A stretch of DNA of 64,000 nt from Verpa conica. Its lineage: Eukaryota; Ascomycota; Pezizomycetes; Pezizales; Morchellaceae. Location: assembly GCA_033030425.1 (NCBI GenBank), contig JAUFSD010000006.1:496001-560000 (forward strand), read 5' to 3'. Shown in pieces: positions 22,080 through 32,949 of this stretch. Position 1 is the stretch's first letter. Each line of letters opens with the position of its first letter. Below the pieces are notes generated by a model. The model had not been told where the DNA came from, searched no databases, and saw nothing but the letters and a program-made list of their open reading frames with translations. Made by a program: the position numbers and the translations under genes.

Positions 22080-23520
22080 TTACTAGCCATAAAGGTAAAG
22101 AAGTTTCTTGGACCTTTCATTCTATGTACATACAATTTAAATACAGGAGGATTTTGTGATATATAACTACATAGAAGCATGCGTCATCTCCTATATTTAT
22201 AAATTTACCGGTGAAGTAGGTCGAGAAGGAAAGGAGTGTGTTTTTAATCTCGCAGTACACGTGTAAATTTGTTGTTATGAGAGTAAATGTAATTTGGGCA
22301 TTCACCAGCATAGGGCGTTGGATTGAATAATGTATGTGGATGACGCCCAGGCTGATAGGTTCCCGTTGTTCCGATTCAAAGATACCTCTAGTGTCTGTAT
22401 TCCTTGGTATGAGTTTATACAGCTATGTTGTCGTTGTTTCCCCACTTTCAGAGTTTTCTGAGGGCCTACAAATGTAAGTTGCTGGTAATATATTCTCGAT
22501 GTATGCACCGGAACAATGCGGCTATATCATATTCCGCACTTCTATGTTCCGGATTAATGGGTACAGCCAAGAATTAACCTTGGTTTGAAACTTTGCGGAG
22601 TATAGGATAGCAAGTTATGCCGGGGTAGGGCTGTCGTCACTTAAGAACACCAAACTATGGCCTACGAGTGAGGGCCGGAGGGCTTAAGCCACTGCCGGCC
22701 CTCAGTGGATATAAAGGCTTGGCTGTTTCAATAGGCCAAACCGGGGAATAAAGACGGAGATCATCACTTTACTAGAGGCCTTAGTATTATTGAGTTTTCT
22801 TTCTGTCGAACTCATTATAACCTTAGAGCGTCAGCCACTGAAGAACTTTTTCGCAACCAGAGTCCTACAGAGAACCCATAATCACCTGAATTTAGGGGAG
22901 AAAAAATCTCAGCCCGTTAAAGAGCCTCCTACTAAGGATTGAATTTATTCTATCAGCTCCTGAGCATGGGGATTCTAAATCCCGGCCCCTGCAACCGGGT
23001 TAAGTTACGGAATGATTGACCGAATACGCCGGGATCGGCATACCCCACATCAACCCTATTAGTCCAATTATCCTAGAAAACACTCTATGTATTACCGGAT
23101 ATCTCTACTGTGTAATTATTAAGAAACCTTGGTCTGGTATGCTGACAACTAACGTTAACCTTGTTTATTGACTACTAACGAATATAGACCATGATCGGCT
23201 ACTGTTCCATGGTTCTTTGAGCCCCCCGGGCCGGTAGCCTGTACTGTATGCCCGTACGCTTTGGGCTTTCCTTTTCAAAAACCAAATCCTATTTGCTCTG
23301 GAGATGCCAAGTGACGATCAGTTCTGTTCTAGAGTATTCCGCTGTTAGGGCCCACGCAATTGTCCAGTAGATATTCCTAGTCGAGCCTATAATCTTGTTG
23401 ATCCTAGAGATTGAGAACATGGGGATATCGGACGACACGATCCGTGGAAATATTTCTTGGTACCCTATGGGTTTTTCTCCCTTAAACTTCCTGTCAAAAA
23501 GTCAAAGCAGATATGTGTAT
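22080..23520. other. Intergenic region between the GH36 and AA9 genes
   Basis: No gene is visible. It includes a strong 10-bp-stem hairpin at 22669–22704. The final 130 bp form the presumed AA9 promoter. Confidence 0.4.
22669..22704. repeat. Perfect 10-bp stem hairpin
   Basis: TGAGGGCCGG at 22669–22678 pairs with CCGGCCCTCA at 22695–22704 across a 16-nt spacer. It is GC-rich in an AT-rich interval. It could be a transcript terminator-like fold or an operator for a dimeric factor; no evidence decides. Confidence 0.5.
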
Positions 23521-23530
23521 ATAAACACCC
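23520..23530 (+). promoter_or_regulatory. TATA-like box upstream of the AA9 gene
   Basis: TATATAAACA lies about 125 bp before the ATG at 23650 and is followed by a pyrimidine-rich leader (CACCTCTCTTCTC), a common arrangement for strongly expressed secreted fungal enzymes. Confidence 0.5.
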
Positions 23531-23649
23531 ACCTCCACCTCTCTTCTCTAATCCCATCCTCACTCTTCAGTTGATTCACTTCACTCATTTAAAGAATCCA
23601 GCCTTCAATTCCTGCACTCATTTTATAACCACTTTCAATACTAGAAAAG

Positions 23650-24526
23650 ATGAAATCCGCAATCCCACTTCTCGCTCTTGCCTCTCTCTTCGCCACTCAG
23701 GCTACTGCACATACAACTCTCCAGTACTTCTGGACTGACTCTTCGACCTCCACCACAACCTGTGTTCGTGCACCTCCAAACAACAACCCAGTCCAAGATG
23801 TCACATCCTCAAGCATGGCCTGCAATGTCAACGGCGAAGTCCCCGCTGCATCGGTCTGCTCTGTTACAGCTGGTAGCACAGTGATCCACGAATGGCACCA
23901 CTCAAATCGTGATCAAGCAGCTTCTGACTCAGACGATCCAATTGCGGCTAGGTAAGCACCATAAAAAACATCCTATAGGGAGGAGACCTAGACTAATACT
24001 CTGGATATAGCCACAAGGGACCAATCATAACCTACCTCGCCAAGGTCGATGACTCCTCTACAGTTACCGACGTGAACTCTCTTTCATGGTTCAAGATTGC
24101 TGAAGACGGTCTCTCTGGTGGTGTCTGGGCTGTCGATACTTTCTATGCTGCCAAGACTGGAAAGTGGTCTGTTAAGATCCCAACAAACATCCCCGATGGT
24201 GATTACCTCTTGCGTGGAGAGATCATTGCTCTACACGGAGCAAGCTCCTACCCAGGTGCCCAGCTCTATATGGGATGTGTGCAGCTCCGTGTTACTGGTG
24301 GAAGTGGTGGGACGCCGAGTCCTACTGTTAAGTTCCCGGGCGCGTATGCGTCTACCGACCCTGGTATCACGGTCAATATCTACTCTGGAATTACTTCTTA
24401 TACTATCCCTGGACGTAAGTTATCTCCGAGATCCGATGAGGATTGATTCTTGATGCTAACTGCAGAAATTTAGCGGCTGTGTACTCGGGATCAAGCTCTA
24501 AGAAGTCAAAGAAATGGATTGCTTAG
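23650..24526 (+). CDS. AA9 lytic polysaccharide monooxygenase (3 exons)
   Basis: Exons 23650–23951, 24011–24414 and 24474–24526 give 252 residues. A signal peptide ([20 protein letters not shown]) ends exactly before His21, the N-terminal copper-brace histidine of mature AA9 enzymes. The second copper ligand is His102 in [13 protein letters not shown]. The axial Tyr (about 187) lies in [11 protein letters not shown], with the supporting His and Gln nearby (ALHGA, AQLY). These secreted copper enzymes cleave cellulose or related glucans oxidatively. There is no CBM1 and the protein ends soon after the core with a short basic tail (KKSKKWIA). Introns are 59 nt each. A nearby TATA box suggests a regulated promoter. 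Confidence 0.92.
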
Positions 24527-24529
24527 GTT

Positions 24530-25755
24530 TTCGATAGTGTGGCTGAAGGATATGGTTGGGTTGAGTTATAGATTTGCTTCGTGGTGTAGATAGACCTTGT
24601 TGAACAAGGGGTATGTATATATATTGATAGTACTCGGAGCACAATGAATATTTTTCCGGAATGTATTGGTACACTAGAGTGACAACGAGTGAGATTATAT
24701 GTTCGAGGCTTCCAGCACCATGTAAGTCCGATATCAACAAGTTTTATGAAAAAATGAGATAAAAAGAAATATAGGTATTTTGAAACTCAGCTCTAATAGC
24801 GGCTATAGATGAAACAGTGTGGAAGTACGGGTGGTAGTAATAGAATGAATGTTCGATAATACGCCTGGAGGGGGTAAGCCTGACCTCATATACCCTACAT
24901 GCCTATGACCTCATATAGATCGACCGCTGTCGGCTATACTCCAAAAAACAGAAAAGCACCTGCTACACCCGAGAGGCCTTCTAAACGTATTCATCATGCC
25001 CAATCTAGGTGAGCAACTACTCTACATCCTAAAAATGAAAAAAATCTCTTGCCTCAACCTGCCTACATAGAAATACATGTAGTCTATATGGCATATTTTG
25101 TTTTTGAACAAGTAGATGATATGAATTGCTATGGTGCACCACTAGCGCTAAGGCTAGTGGGCATCATATAGACCCCAAGTCCTGGCCCAATAGGCAACAT
25201 CACCCTCTTCCTTCAGTTCATCAGTCGAGCTCATCGGTCATGACAAGGCATACAGAGTTCCACCTTAGCATCGTTATTTTACCTTCCTACATACACATTA
25301 GATCAATCCTCGTGGGCTAGAAGCAACATTTATAAGAGAAGGTCCCTGAAACAAGGATGTACACTGGGTTATAAGTTCAAACCAGACGTGTGGTATTATC
25401 TCTTACCAACTAAGAAAAGATTCTCAAGCCTATCTCTGATAACCTGAAAGAGTAGGTCTTAAAAAATTGGTTATAAACATGCAATCCCATTGTTGCAGGA
25501 TTCAAGTCAGAGCAAGAAAGAATAAATCGCGTAGAATTCACAGTTCACATCGAAGACCCCCGCCAGCAGTAGTAATAAGTAAGGTATACAACACTAATAA
25601 ATTAAGTATATCAAATACAGGTTTTCCGTAAGGAGAAAATAAGTCTCAAGAGACTATAAGAATAAAAAATAAACAACCAAAGTCTGGCTAATCATCCCCA
25701 CACCACCGAACCCCCCCTTTTTTAAGTCTCATCCCCAGCGACTCTCCGCCAAATA
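24530..25755. other. Intergenic region between convergent AA9 and GH28 genes
   Basis: This holds the 3' ends of two convergent genes. Only short random frames are seen; no RNA gene or repeat stands out. Confidence 0.4.
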
Positions 25756-25760
25756 ACCGC

Positions 25761-26922
25761 TTAGCACTTAGCAACAGAAGGAACGTTCTTGCAGCTGGTA
25801 GAAGTCTTTCCACCAGTGACAGAAACACCAGACCAGGCCCAGCTGCTGCAAGCGCCGGATCCGCAGAGAATATAAATATCAGTACCAGATGAAGCGACAG
25901 TTCCGGTAACATTCTTGATGGTAAGGCCGGTAATCGGGACACCAGTGGTAGGGCTAGAAAAGAAATGTTAGTTATTATTACTCAATATCTTAAGATAAGA
26001 GTGTTACTTACGTTCCAGTAGGAGAGCCGTTCTCATAATCCTGCTCAATGACGATACCGTATTTGGTGATGTTCTTCAAGGTAATTCCACTGTAAGTAAC
26101 ACCCTTGACTGAACCAGTGGCACCGTAGACGGTCTTGATGCGGACACCATTCTGCGAGTCAACGATGGTAGAAGAACTAATGGTAACAGTGTCGACAACG
26201 TTGTTCGAGCGTCCACCAACTGAGCCAATTGAGATTCCGTGGCCGCCTGAGCAGTATCCGTTCTTGAAGACAATGTTTGTTCCGGAGTTGACCGCGAGAC
26301 AATCATCCTGGTTGTAAACTGTGGCACCGTCGATAGTGATCGAGTCTGAGGAGCCAATATCAAAGGCATCAGTGTTATGACCGAGGCTGGCACCGTTCTT
26401 GTTGTTGATGGTGATCGTCTTGAGTGTCAAGGACGTAGCACTGTTGATCGAGAAACCCTGAACTGGGGTGTCCTTGAGGGTAACACCGGTAATGGTGGAG
26501 GACTTGAGGCTGTGGGCGTAGAAGAACTTGGGCTTGGTCTTTCCACCGTTGCTGCCTTTACCGTCCCACCATCTGGCACCATTGCCGTCAAGTACAGACC
26601 CGGAAGCACCAACAACGGCGATCTTTGAGCCGGAAACAGAGACCAAAGGACCCTCCCACTCCTTATATCCGAAGGTGGTTGTTCCCTTGAAGGTCAAGGT
26701 CGTGCCAGAGAGAAGACCAGTGAGATCAAGAGTCTTTCCGGCCGGGACAACAACGCTGTCGATAACAAGCGCAGTGCATACCTTCTTGGCAGCAGCGACA
26801 TTGTCATAAGAAGTGACTGTGCAAGAAGTAGAACGGGATTCTAGGGCTGGAGCTGCTGGAGCTGCGGAGACGAGACCAAAGAAAGCGGTGAGTGCCACCA
26901 GGGCGGATTCGGTGAAGTACAT
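25761..26922 (-). CDS. GH28 endopolygalacturonase (2 exons)
   Basis: Exons 26922–26012 and 25953–25761, separated by a 58-nt intron, give 367 residues, the normal size for a fungal endopolygalacturonase. A signal peptide ([16 protein letters not shown]) precedes a short propeptide ([10 protein letters not shown]). All catalytic motifs are intact: NTD at about 183–185, QDD at 205–207, GGHGISIG with His near 228, and RIK at 261–263. The C-terminus [10 protein letters not shown] carries the conserved cysteines. The enzyme is secreted and hydrolyses de-esterified homogalacturonan in plant cell walls. RSTSC at the mature start and the run of parallel beta-helix repeats fit the family. It is transcribed toward the AA9 gene. 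Confidence 0.93.
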
Positions 26923-27075
26923 GATGATGATAGTAAAAGTTAAGGGATTGACTGAAGAGCCTGTCTTTGATTGTTGAGAATGAATGAAAGGTAAGGAATG
27001 TATACTGATCTGAGCAGATTGAAAGAATGAATGATGAGTGAGGACTGGAGTTTGGAAGATACGGTGGATGGAGAG

Positions 27076-27088
27076 AGGTTATATACAA
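27076..27088 (-). promoter_or_regulatory. TATA-like box upstream of the GH28 gene
   Basis: On the minus strand TTGTATATAACC lies about 155 bp before the GH28 ATG, followed by a leader rich in CT. Confidence 0.45.
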
Positions 27089-27199
27089 ACTTTGAAGCAT
27101 AGCAGCACCTGCTAAAATTATCCCAGTTGAAGATGTGGGGAAACTAGTGAGGAACAGAAATTTTCCTATGGTAAGACCTGCAGATGGTACTAGCAATAC

Positions 27200-29790
27200 A
27201 CTTTTTGATATTAATCATTGTGAATAGGGTCCAATATTTTGTTTGAAACTAGTACAACTACTACGCAAATGTCTAATCCCCGGCCGAGTAGAGTGGGTAG
27301 TGGGTTAACGACAAGGAAAGTCCCGATTCGATCACCGGTGTTTTTACCGTCAGTTACAGATTAAACAAGGCTACAAGGGTCGGGTATTCGGAAGCGAGTA
27401 TACATGTCAAAGCTTAGCTGTTCCCACTAAGCCATACCCCTGCGCTGAAACAGGCCTTCTAGATGGCCTACGTATTCTTTCAATATCTCGGAGTTTTCAA
27501 CAAGAGAAAAGCGAAAGGCGCACTGTCAGCCGAGAGCCGGGTATATTGGAATGCTTGATTTGACTTCTTATAGTACGTCTCATATTAATCTCAACAATTC
27601 TAGAAATTAATTGCCCCAGACAAGCTTTAGGACCGTAGCCGACATATCCGAGCTCCACTTGGTACATAATTTGTGTGCTGCTTGTGTTCCGTTCCACTCC
27701 CGCCACTATTAAGCTTACATACTACGAGTTCGTTTTATTGTAGGTCGATACTTACATAGGAGACCCAGCCCTAGCACCGGACAGAAGGTACCGAACTTGG
27801 CTGGGAAGAAATTTCCGGTCCCATCCACTCGGGCAGGGTACTTTTTCTAACGGAAGTCTATTCCTCCCTTATTTTTGTGGCGTCCGTATGGATTACAGTC
27901 TAGTTTTACTTAAGCGACTAGTGGCAACACAACTAGGAGTTTGTAATTCTAGCCGTTCCCCTTCTACTAACTTAGTTTCTGCTTAGCACTTACGCTATCA
28001 CGTATCCAGCGAGCGAGCAGAGGCCTAGTGATGCCTTGTAGACCCTTAACTACCCTACAAAATTGAAGCAGAGTGTTTTAAAAGGGGAAGATTTGTATGG
28101 TATGTGAAGTTTTAGTATCACGAACTAGGGGTTAAGCCAAAGTGTAGCCTATATACAGCAGCGCGTGTGTCTCCCCGTCGGGAGCTTACCTCCTGAGTAG
28201 GCTCATTGTAATCATTCATAGATGTGACAACATTGTTCTTGTGGAATACGCTCACTTCTATATGAAAACATGGATTTCGACCGAGCGCTGCGGTGAGAAA
28301 TTCTGGAAGTACGTACTGAGGTTTCCCTCCTAATATAATACCTCAACCTCATACGCTCTTACCACGTCTATATTCCTAGGTAGTGCAGATCAGTCCAGAT
28401 GTGCACGTGCAACTACAAGGTAGTTGCTAGGCCTCTGGAAATCACTTAATTTATAGCTTATTAGACAAGGGGGATTGCCAACTGAATAGTAACCATGGGA
28501 GCACTAACTATCATGGTGGATCACTCGCTTTTGACTAAAACTTTGGAGATACACAAAGTACGTCGTAGATACTTTGGGTTTCTCCTGTAAAAAAAACCGA
28601 TGTATTGGTTCATCCCTAAAAATCCTGAGAATAGAGAACTAACTCTCAACCAACTCCAATCACCAAACAGTCTCTGTAATTCCATCTGTTCCCGATTTTT
28701 TATGTTGATAGGGGAATTCTCGAGAAATAACCAAGTGTGAAACCCCATGTCATACCGGGTTTTCAAGCGGAATATTCCGGCTTTACCCTGTCGTTAAAAA
28801 CCCCACAACCGTTGTTTACAAAAGTCTTAATTATCAGCCCGTCTTGCTCACCTATTTTCGGACTAAGCACCGATAGCTGCGGTGCTTCAACTCACCCTAA
28901 ACTAATATCAGTTCCCGATAAGTTACATTCAAGCTCACACAACCTAACGGTAGATGAGAAAGAAATAAGAGATGAGTTATTCTAAAAGGTTTTTATTTGA
29001 ATCATAAGCGAGTGGATCAAGGGGCCGCTGTATATATATGTTAGAGTACAATAACATCCGGCCCGAAAACCACTTTATTACTACTGTATGATTGTGGGGG
29101 GGTGATACACGGGGAGTAAAGGGACTCTTGCGAGGTTGAAAAGTGAGGTAGTTCGATTACAGGTCCAATCTCTAAAATTACTCATTGATAAGTGGCTATA
29201 GACAACGTAAGCCTTCTAACTTCTTATATCGTTAGTGATAGATCTAATACACAACATCCCAAAGAAATGATGCCTCACGTGATCAGAGCATAAGTTGTCA
29301 CTCGATAATGAGTTTTACCTACTGCTTTAACTGTCCCGTATCAAACAAATATGTACATGCGAAATAATTGGCTGGGTAAAAGGTATACGGTGAGCTTGTG
29401 ATTGATAGTATTCTAATAAAGAAAAACATTAGTCTTGACCTCATAATCTCAGGCCAGCACTACTTGGCAGCAAACATGTGGTGAACTACACATAGATCTA
29501 AACACTTCCATAGCATGCAACCATTGTATTTTACACTTTTATGTGCTATCAACTTATGCTTACATCTCTTTCTATTTTCTGATTTAATATTTTTGATGAT
29601 ACTTCTAGCCAAATAGTATGGTTTCCAAATAGAAATTGTGTTACATATCAAAGAACTGATTATAAAAAGCCGAAATATCAAACTCTCCTTCAAAAACTGT
29701 TTCTCCCCGCGTACCATCAACATAGTTTTACAAGTCTCCAAAGATAATTTCTTCCTAGAAACAATACCCTAAACTTACTAGAACGAACAT
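27200..29790. other. Gene-free interval
   Basis: No coding sequence with recognisable motifs is seen on either strand. Several 60–95-codon frames exist but lack splice-supported extensions or family signatures. Confidence 0.4.
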
Positions 29791-29796
29791 AGTGAG

Positions 29797-30161
29797 ATGT
29801 ACAACTATGGGTCTTCAGCGCGGCCCACAACATGGAATGAAATCTCGGGCTACAAGGTTCCTCCTGCGGTATGTACTAACAACAATACATACGGAAACCC
29901 CACTAATATTAGGCAATCTAGAGCTTAGAAGGCAACCAACCATGGCTACAACACATAACGGAAGCGGGGGTGCCATACTGGTGGGCCTTACATAATCTCT
30001 ATTGTTCGTGTTCTACCCTTGCTAACGTGGTGCCTGGTAGGCGGCATATGAAGAGTGGCGAAATAGCTTGGAAGATTCCGGATGCATTCAAGGGGGCAAT
30101 GCTGTTGGGTGGGATTACTATTAGGGTAGATTCTGGTGGTTATTTACTAGGGTATGAGTAA
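29797..30161 (+). CDS. Hypothetical small protein (doubtful, possibly 2 exons)
   Basis: An ATG at 29797 opens MYNYGSSARPTTWNEISG…. Splicing a GTATGT donor after PPA to an acceptor near 29920 joins it to a frame ending at 30161 with HMKSGEIAWKIPDAFKGAML. The product would be about 105 residues. I do not recognise it. It lies 125 bp before the RBR gene and could be a relic, a separate small gene or chance. Phase is consistent for this one intron only. Confidence 0.2.
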
Positions 30162-30285
30162 GTATATCCTGATCCCATGACCTTATCCCCTCCCCCATGT
30201 CATATATATAGTGGATAATGGTTAACATAACTCGAAAAGTGCTGCCCCCGATGAAGTTACCGAACAGCAAATCATCGAATATACT

Positions 30286-31652
30286 ATGCGAATATCAATG
30301 AACGATGCCGACAGGCCAACGACCGCTGAAAAAGAGAAACCCACAATGCGCAAAGGCCAAGATAAGAACTTACTTGCGAGTAGGAGGCCTACGTACGAAA
30401 AAAATACTCATGTACATCCTGATCTTGCATACGGCAACGTACATGAACCCGGGCACGGTAAGTGCACCGCATGCTTCACCGATACTTCCGTTAGTCAGGC
30501 CCCGTGCGGCTGTAAATACTGCCCGAACTGCCTTGCAGGGATCTTCATACGAGCTCTGGAGAATGAGAGGTTTTTTCAGCCATCTTGTTGTGGGCGGCTG
30601 ATACCGATAGAACTAGTAGCACCAATATTAGAGCAGACTGGCTTGGGGGTTCATATTAAGGCCAGAAATATGAAGGTCGTGGCAGCAGAGGAAGAAGAGG
30701 GTAGGCATAAGCGTAAAACCAAAGGGAAGGGGAAAGCTGTGGTAGCAGTAGCGAGTGGCTCTAAAGGAATAGCAAATAAAAAATTGGAAGAAAAGGTCGA
30801 CTGTTTAATATGCATGGAGACCTTTACTGAGAAGCAGGTTTTCAAGACAGCATGTCAACACTCCTACTGTAGGGGCTGCATGAAGCGACTTTTTCTTGAG
30901 GCTACTAAGAATGAGAGCCTATATCCACCAAAGTGCTGCAATCAGAATATACCGTTGACTGTGGCCAACGTTGTCTTGAACTCCGTACAGCAAACAGAAT
31001 TCAATACTAAGGGTAAGGAATGGCAGACGAAGAACAGGCTCTATTGTTCTACAAAAACATGCTCTGCCTTCATAACACCACCCTACATCAAAAAGGATAT
31101 CGGCACATGCAACCGATGTCATAAGCGTACCTGTGTCCATTGTAAAGGCCCCTATCATCGCGGTGACTGTCCGAAGGACAAAGGAACCCAGGAAGCTCTC
31201 CATTTCGCGCAAAAGGCTGGCTGGCGTAAATGCTATAGCTGTAAGATGTTTGTCGAGCTCAACGCAGGGTGCAACCATATCACATGCTTGTAACTCCCCT
31301 AAAAAAATATTTATACGAGAAGAGAAAGCTAACTCTTGGATACAGGTGCGGAGCACAATTCTGCTATGTTTGTGGCTCTAAGTGGCCTACGTGTAGATGT
31401 AAGATCTGGCAAGAAGGGAACCTCAATACTGAACTACTCCAGGAAGTACGCCGTGACAACCCCCGAGTACAATATAGGCAGTATGGAGACCATGGGAATC
31501 CGGAAAACCCGTTATTTCGAATACTCCGGGACAATTCTTGGCAACAAAATGGGCTTGCTGGCAACAGGTATGCCGGATTCGAACCTGAGAACCACTTGCG
31601 CCCGGCCCCACGTTCACAAAGTGAGACTTTCTATCCCATGAATCCCCTCTAG
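30286..31652 (+). CDS. RING-IBR-RING (RBR) E3 ligase-like protein (2 exons)
   Basis: Exons 30286–31289 and 31346–31652 give 436 residues. Cys-rich modules in order are: a RING-like cluster at about 60–102 (CTAC, CGCKYCPNC, SCC); a second, more canonical RING1 at about 173–218 (CLICMETF, CQHSYCRGC, KCC); an IBR at about 250–295 (LYCSTKTC, TCNRCHKRTCVHC, HRGDC); and RING2 at about 316–350 (CYSCKMFVELNAGCNHITC, then CGAQFCYVCGSKWPTC). The GC of GCNHITC is the position of the catalytic cysteine that accepts ubiquitin in RBR ligases. A basic stretch (KRKTKGKGK, 142–150) follows an acidic run and separates the two RING1-like modules. The tail after RING2 is polar. The product is probably a ubiquitin ligase; the substrate is unknown. 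The intron falls inside the RING2 zinc site. Confidence 0.85.
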
Positions 31653-32190
31653 AGAGACTTAATTAGTGAATGGATAGGGCTATTGTGTTGGATTTGTGTG
31701 ATTGATTTTATTTCCTTCTTATTTAATGGAATACGGGACTTATTTGTTATTTAACTACTCATATTTTGGATTTTTTCCTTTCAGATTGATTTACTTTCCT
31801 TCTATACTATTTAAATGAACGTTGAAAAGGTTCTTCCAACACAGCAACATATATTTCTATAGGAATTTACCAGTGCTGAGGTCATTCTTGGCAAGACCCT
31901 TAAAAATGTTTGCGAGCCTAGAAACAAAACACTAAGCCTGATTTGGAAGGCCTGCCTATAGTAGGAGTCTCATGAGCCTGGAAAAAATCTTGACTGAGCC
32001 CCCAAATGTATCGTTTATTCCCCAATCACACGGGAGTAAAAACTATCAATACAATATTAAGGTAGGGGTAAAAAAAAGAACAGAAATGCTAGAAAAGAAA
32101 TCGTTGGTAACATGCTTGCCATCGTAAAAATTCTGATTGGAGTATAACCCCCTCCCCCTCCCCACATACTATTATGCGCTTATGGTCAGC
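31653..32190. other. Convergent intergenic region
   Basis: The 3' ends of the RBR gene and the MARVEL-like gene face each other here. The region is AT-rich; no other feature is seen. Confidence 0.4.
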
Positions 32191-32945
32191 CTAAACTATA
32201 GCAGCAGGAACAGCAGTATGTTCGCTGCTGACTCTTGACTCCTTAGAGAACGAAGCTCTTAGCTCCTTCTGATCCTCCAAAGGATGGTCCTTCTCGACAA
32301 AAACCTGCTTCGACTTCCTCGCAACAAGCATCGAGGCGATGATAGTGAAAAAGTACAAAATTCTACCACAATTAGCAACTAATCCATCAAAAATTGGTAG
32401 GCCAAACTTACATCTGGATGACGATAAATCCAACAACTAACTTAACAAGATTTCCATTCAATCTCTCATGGTTGCTCATCCCATGTCTTCGTCGAATAAA
32501 GTTCAGGTACTTCTCAAGTGGGGTCCCATCACCATCTGGGAAGTTATGGCGTAGTAAGGCAATGGAGATGATGTAGCCTATACAGATAACGAAATCGAGA
32601 GCCGCGGCAGCGAGTATTGAATAGTACCCGAAGAAAAATACTGCAGCGATGCCGAATGAAGTGAAGACAATTGCTAAGATTGACTATTGTTTACCCCGCA
32701 TTAGCAATAGTACCGGGGGACTCCCTGCTGGGGGGAAAACTTACGAAAGCCTCTGGAGCGATGACTTCGGAAGGAATCGGCCTGTGACGGTAGCCGTAAA
32801 ACGGACCTCCACGAAAGCCGAAATCCCGGATTTCATCGATGATGTATGATAGGGAACCTAAAAGGACGATTGCAAGGAGAAGTTGGACGATACGGATGGA
32901 CCAGAGGGCGGTTTTCGCGACCCTCGCACCTTCTGCGTAGACCAT
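32191..32945 (-). CDS. MARVEL-like four-helix membrane protein (3 exons)
   Basis: Exons 32945–32745, 32683–32412 and 32362–32191 give 214 residues. The ATG at 32945 (MVYAEGARVAKTALWSIR) is preferred over upstream starts because it directly precedes the first helix. Four hydrophobic helices are visible: IVQLLLAIVLLGSLSYII, ILAIVFTSFGIAAVFFFGYY, ALDFVICIGYIISIALL and LVKLVVGFIVIQ–ILYFFTIIASML. Between helices 3 and 4 is a polar loop, and the C-terminal tail is charged and cytosolic. This pattern matches fungal MARVEL-domain proteins, which are linked to membrane microdomains and vesicle traffic. The specific role is unknown, and the assignment rests on topology more than on motifs. Confidence 0.7.
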
Positions 32946-32949
32946 GGGG

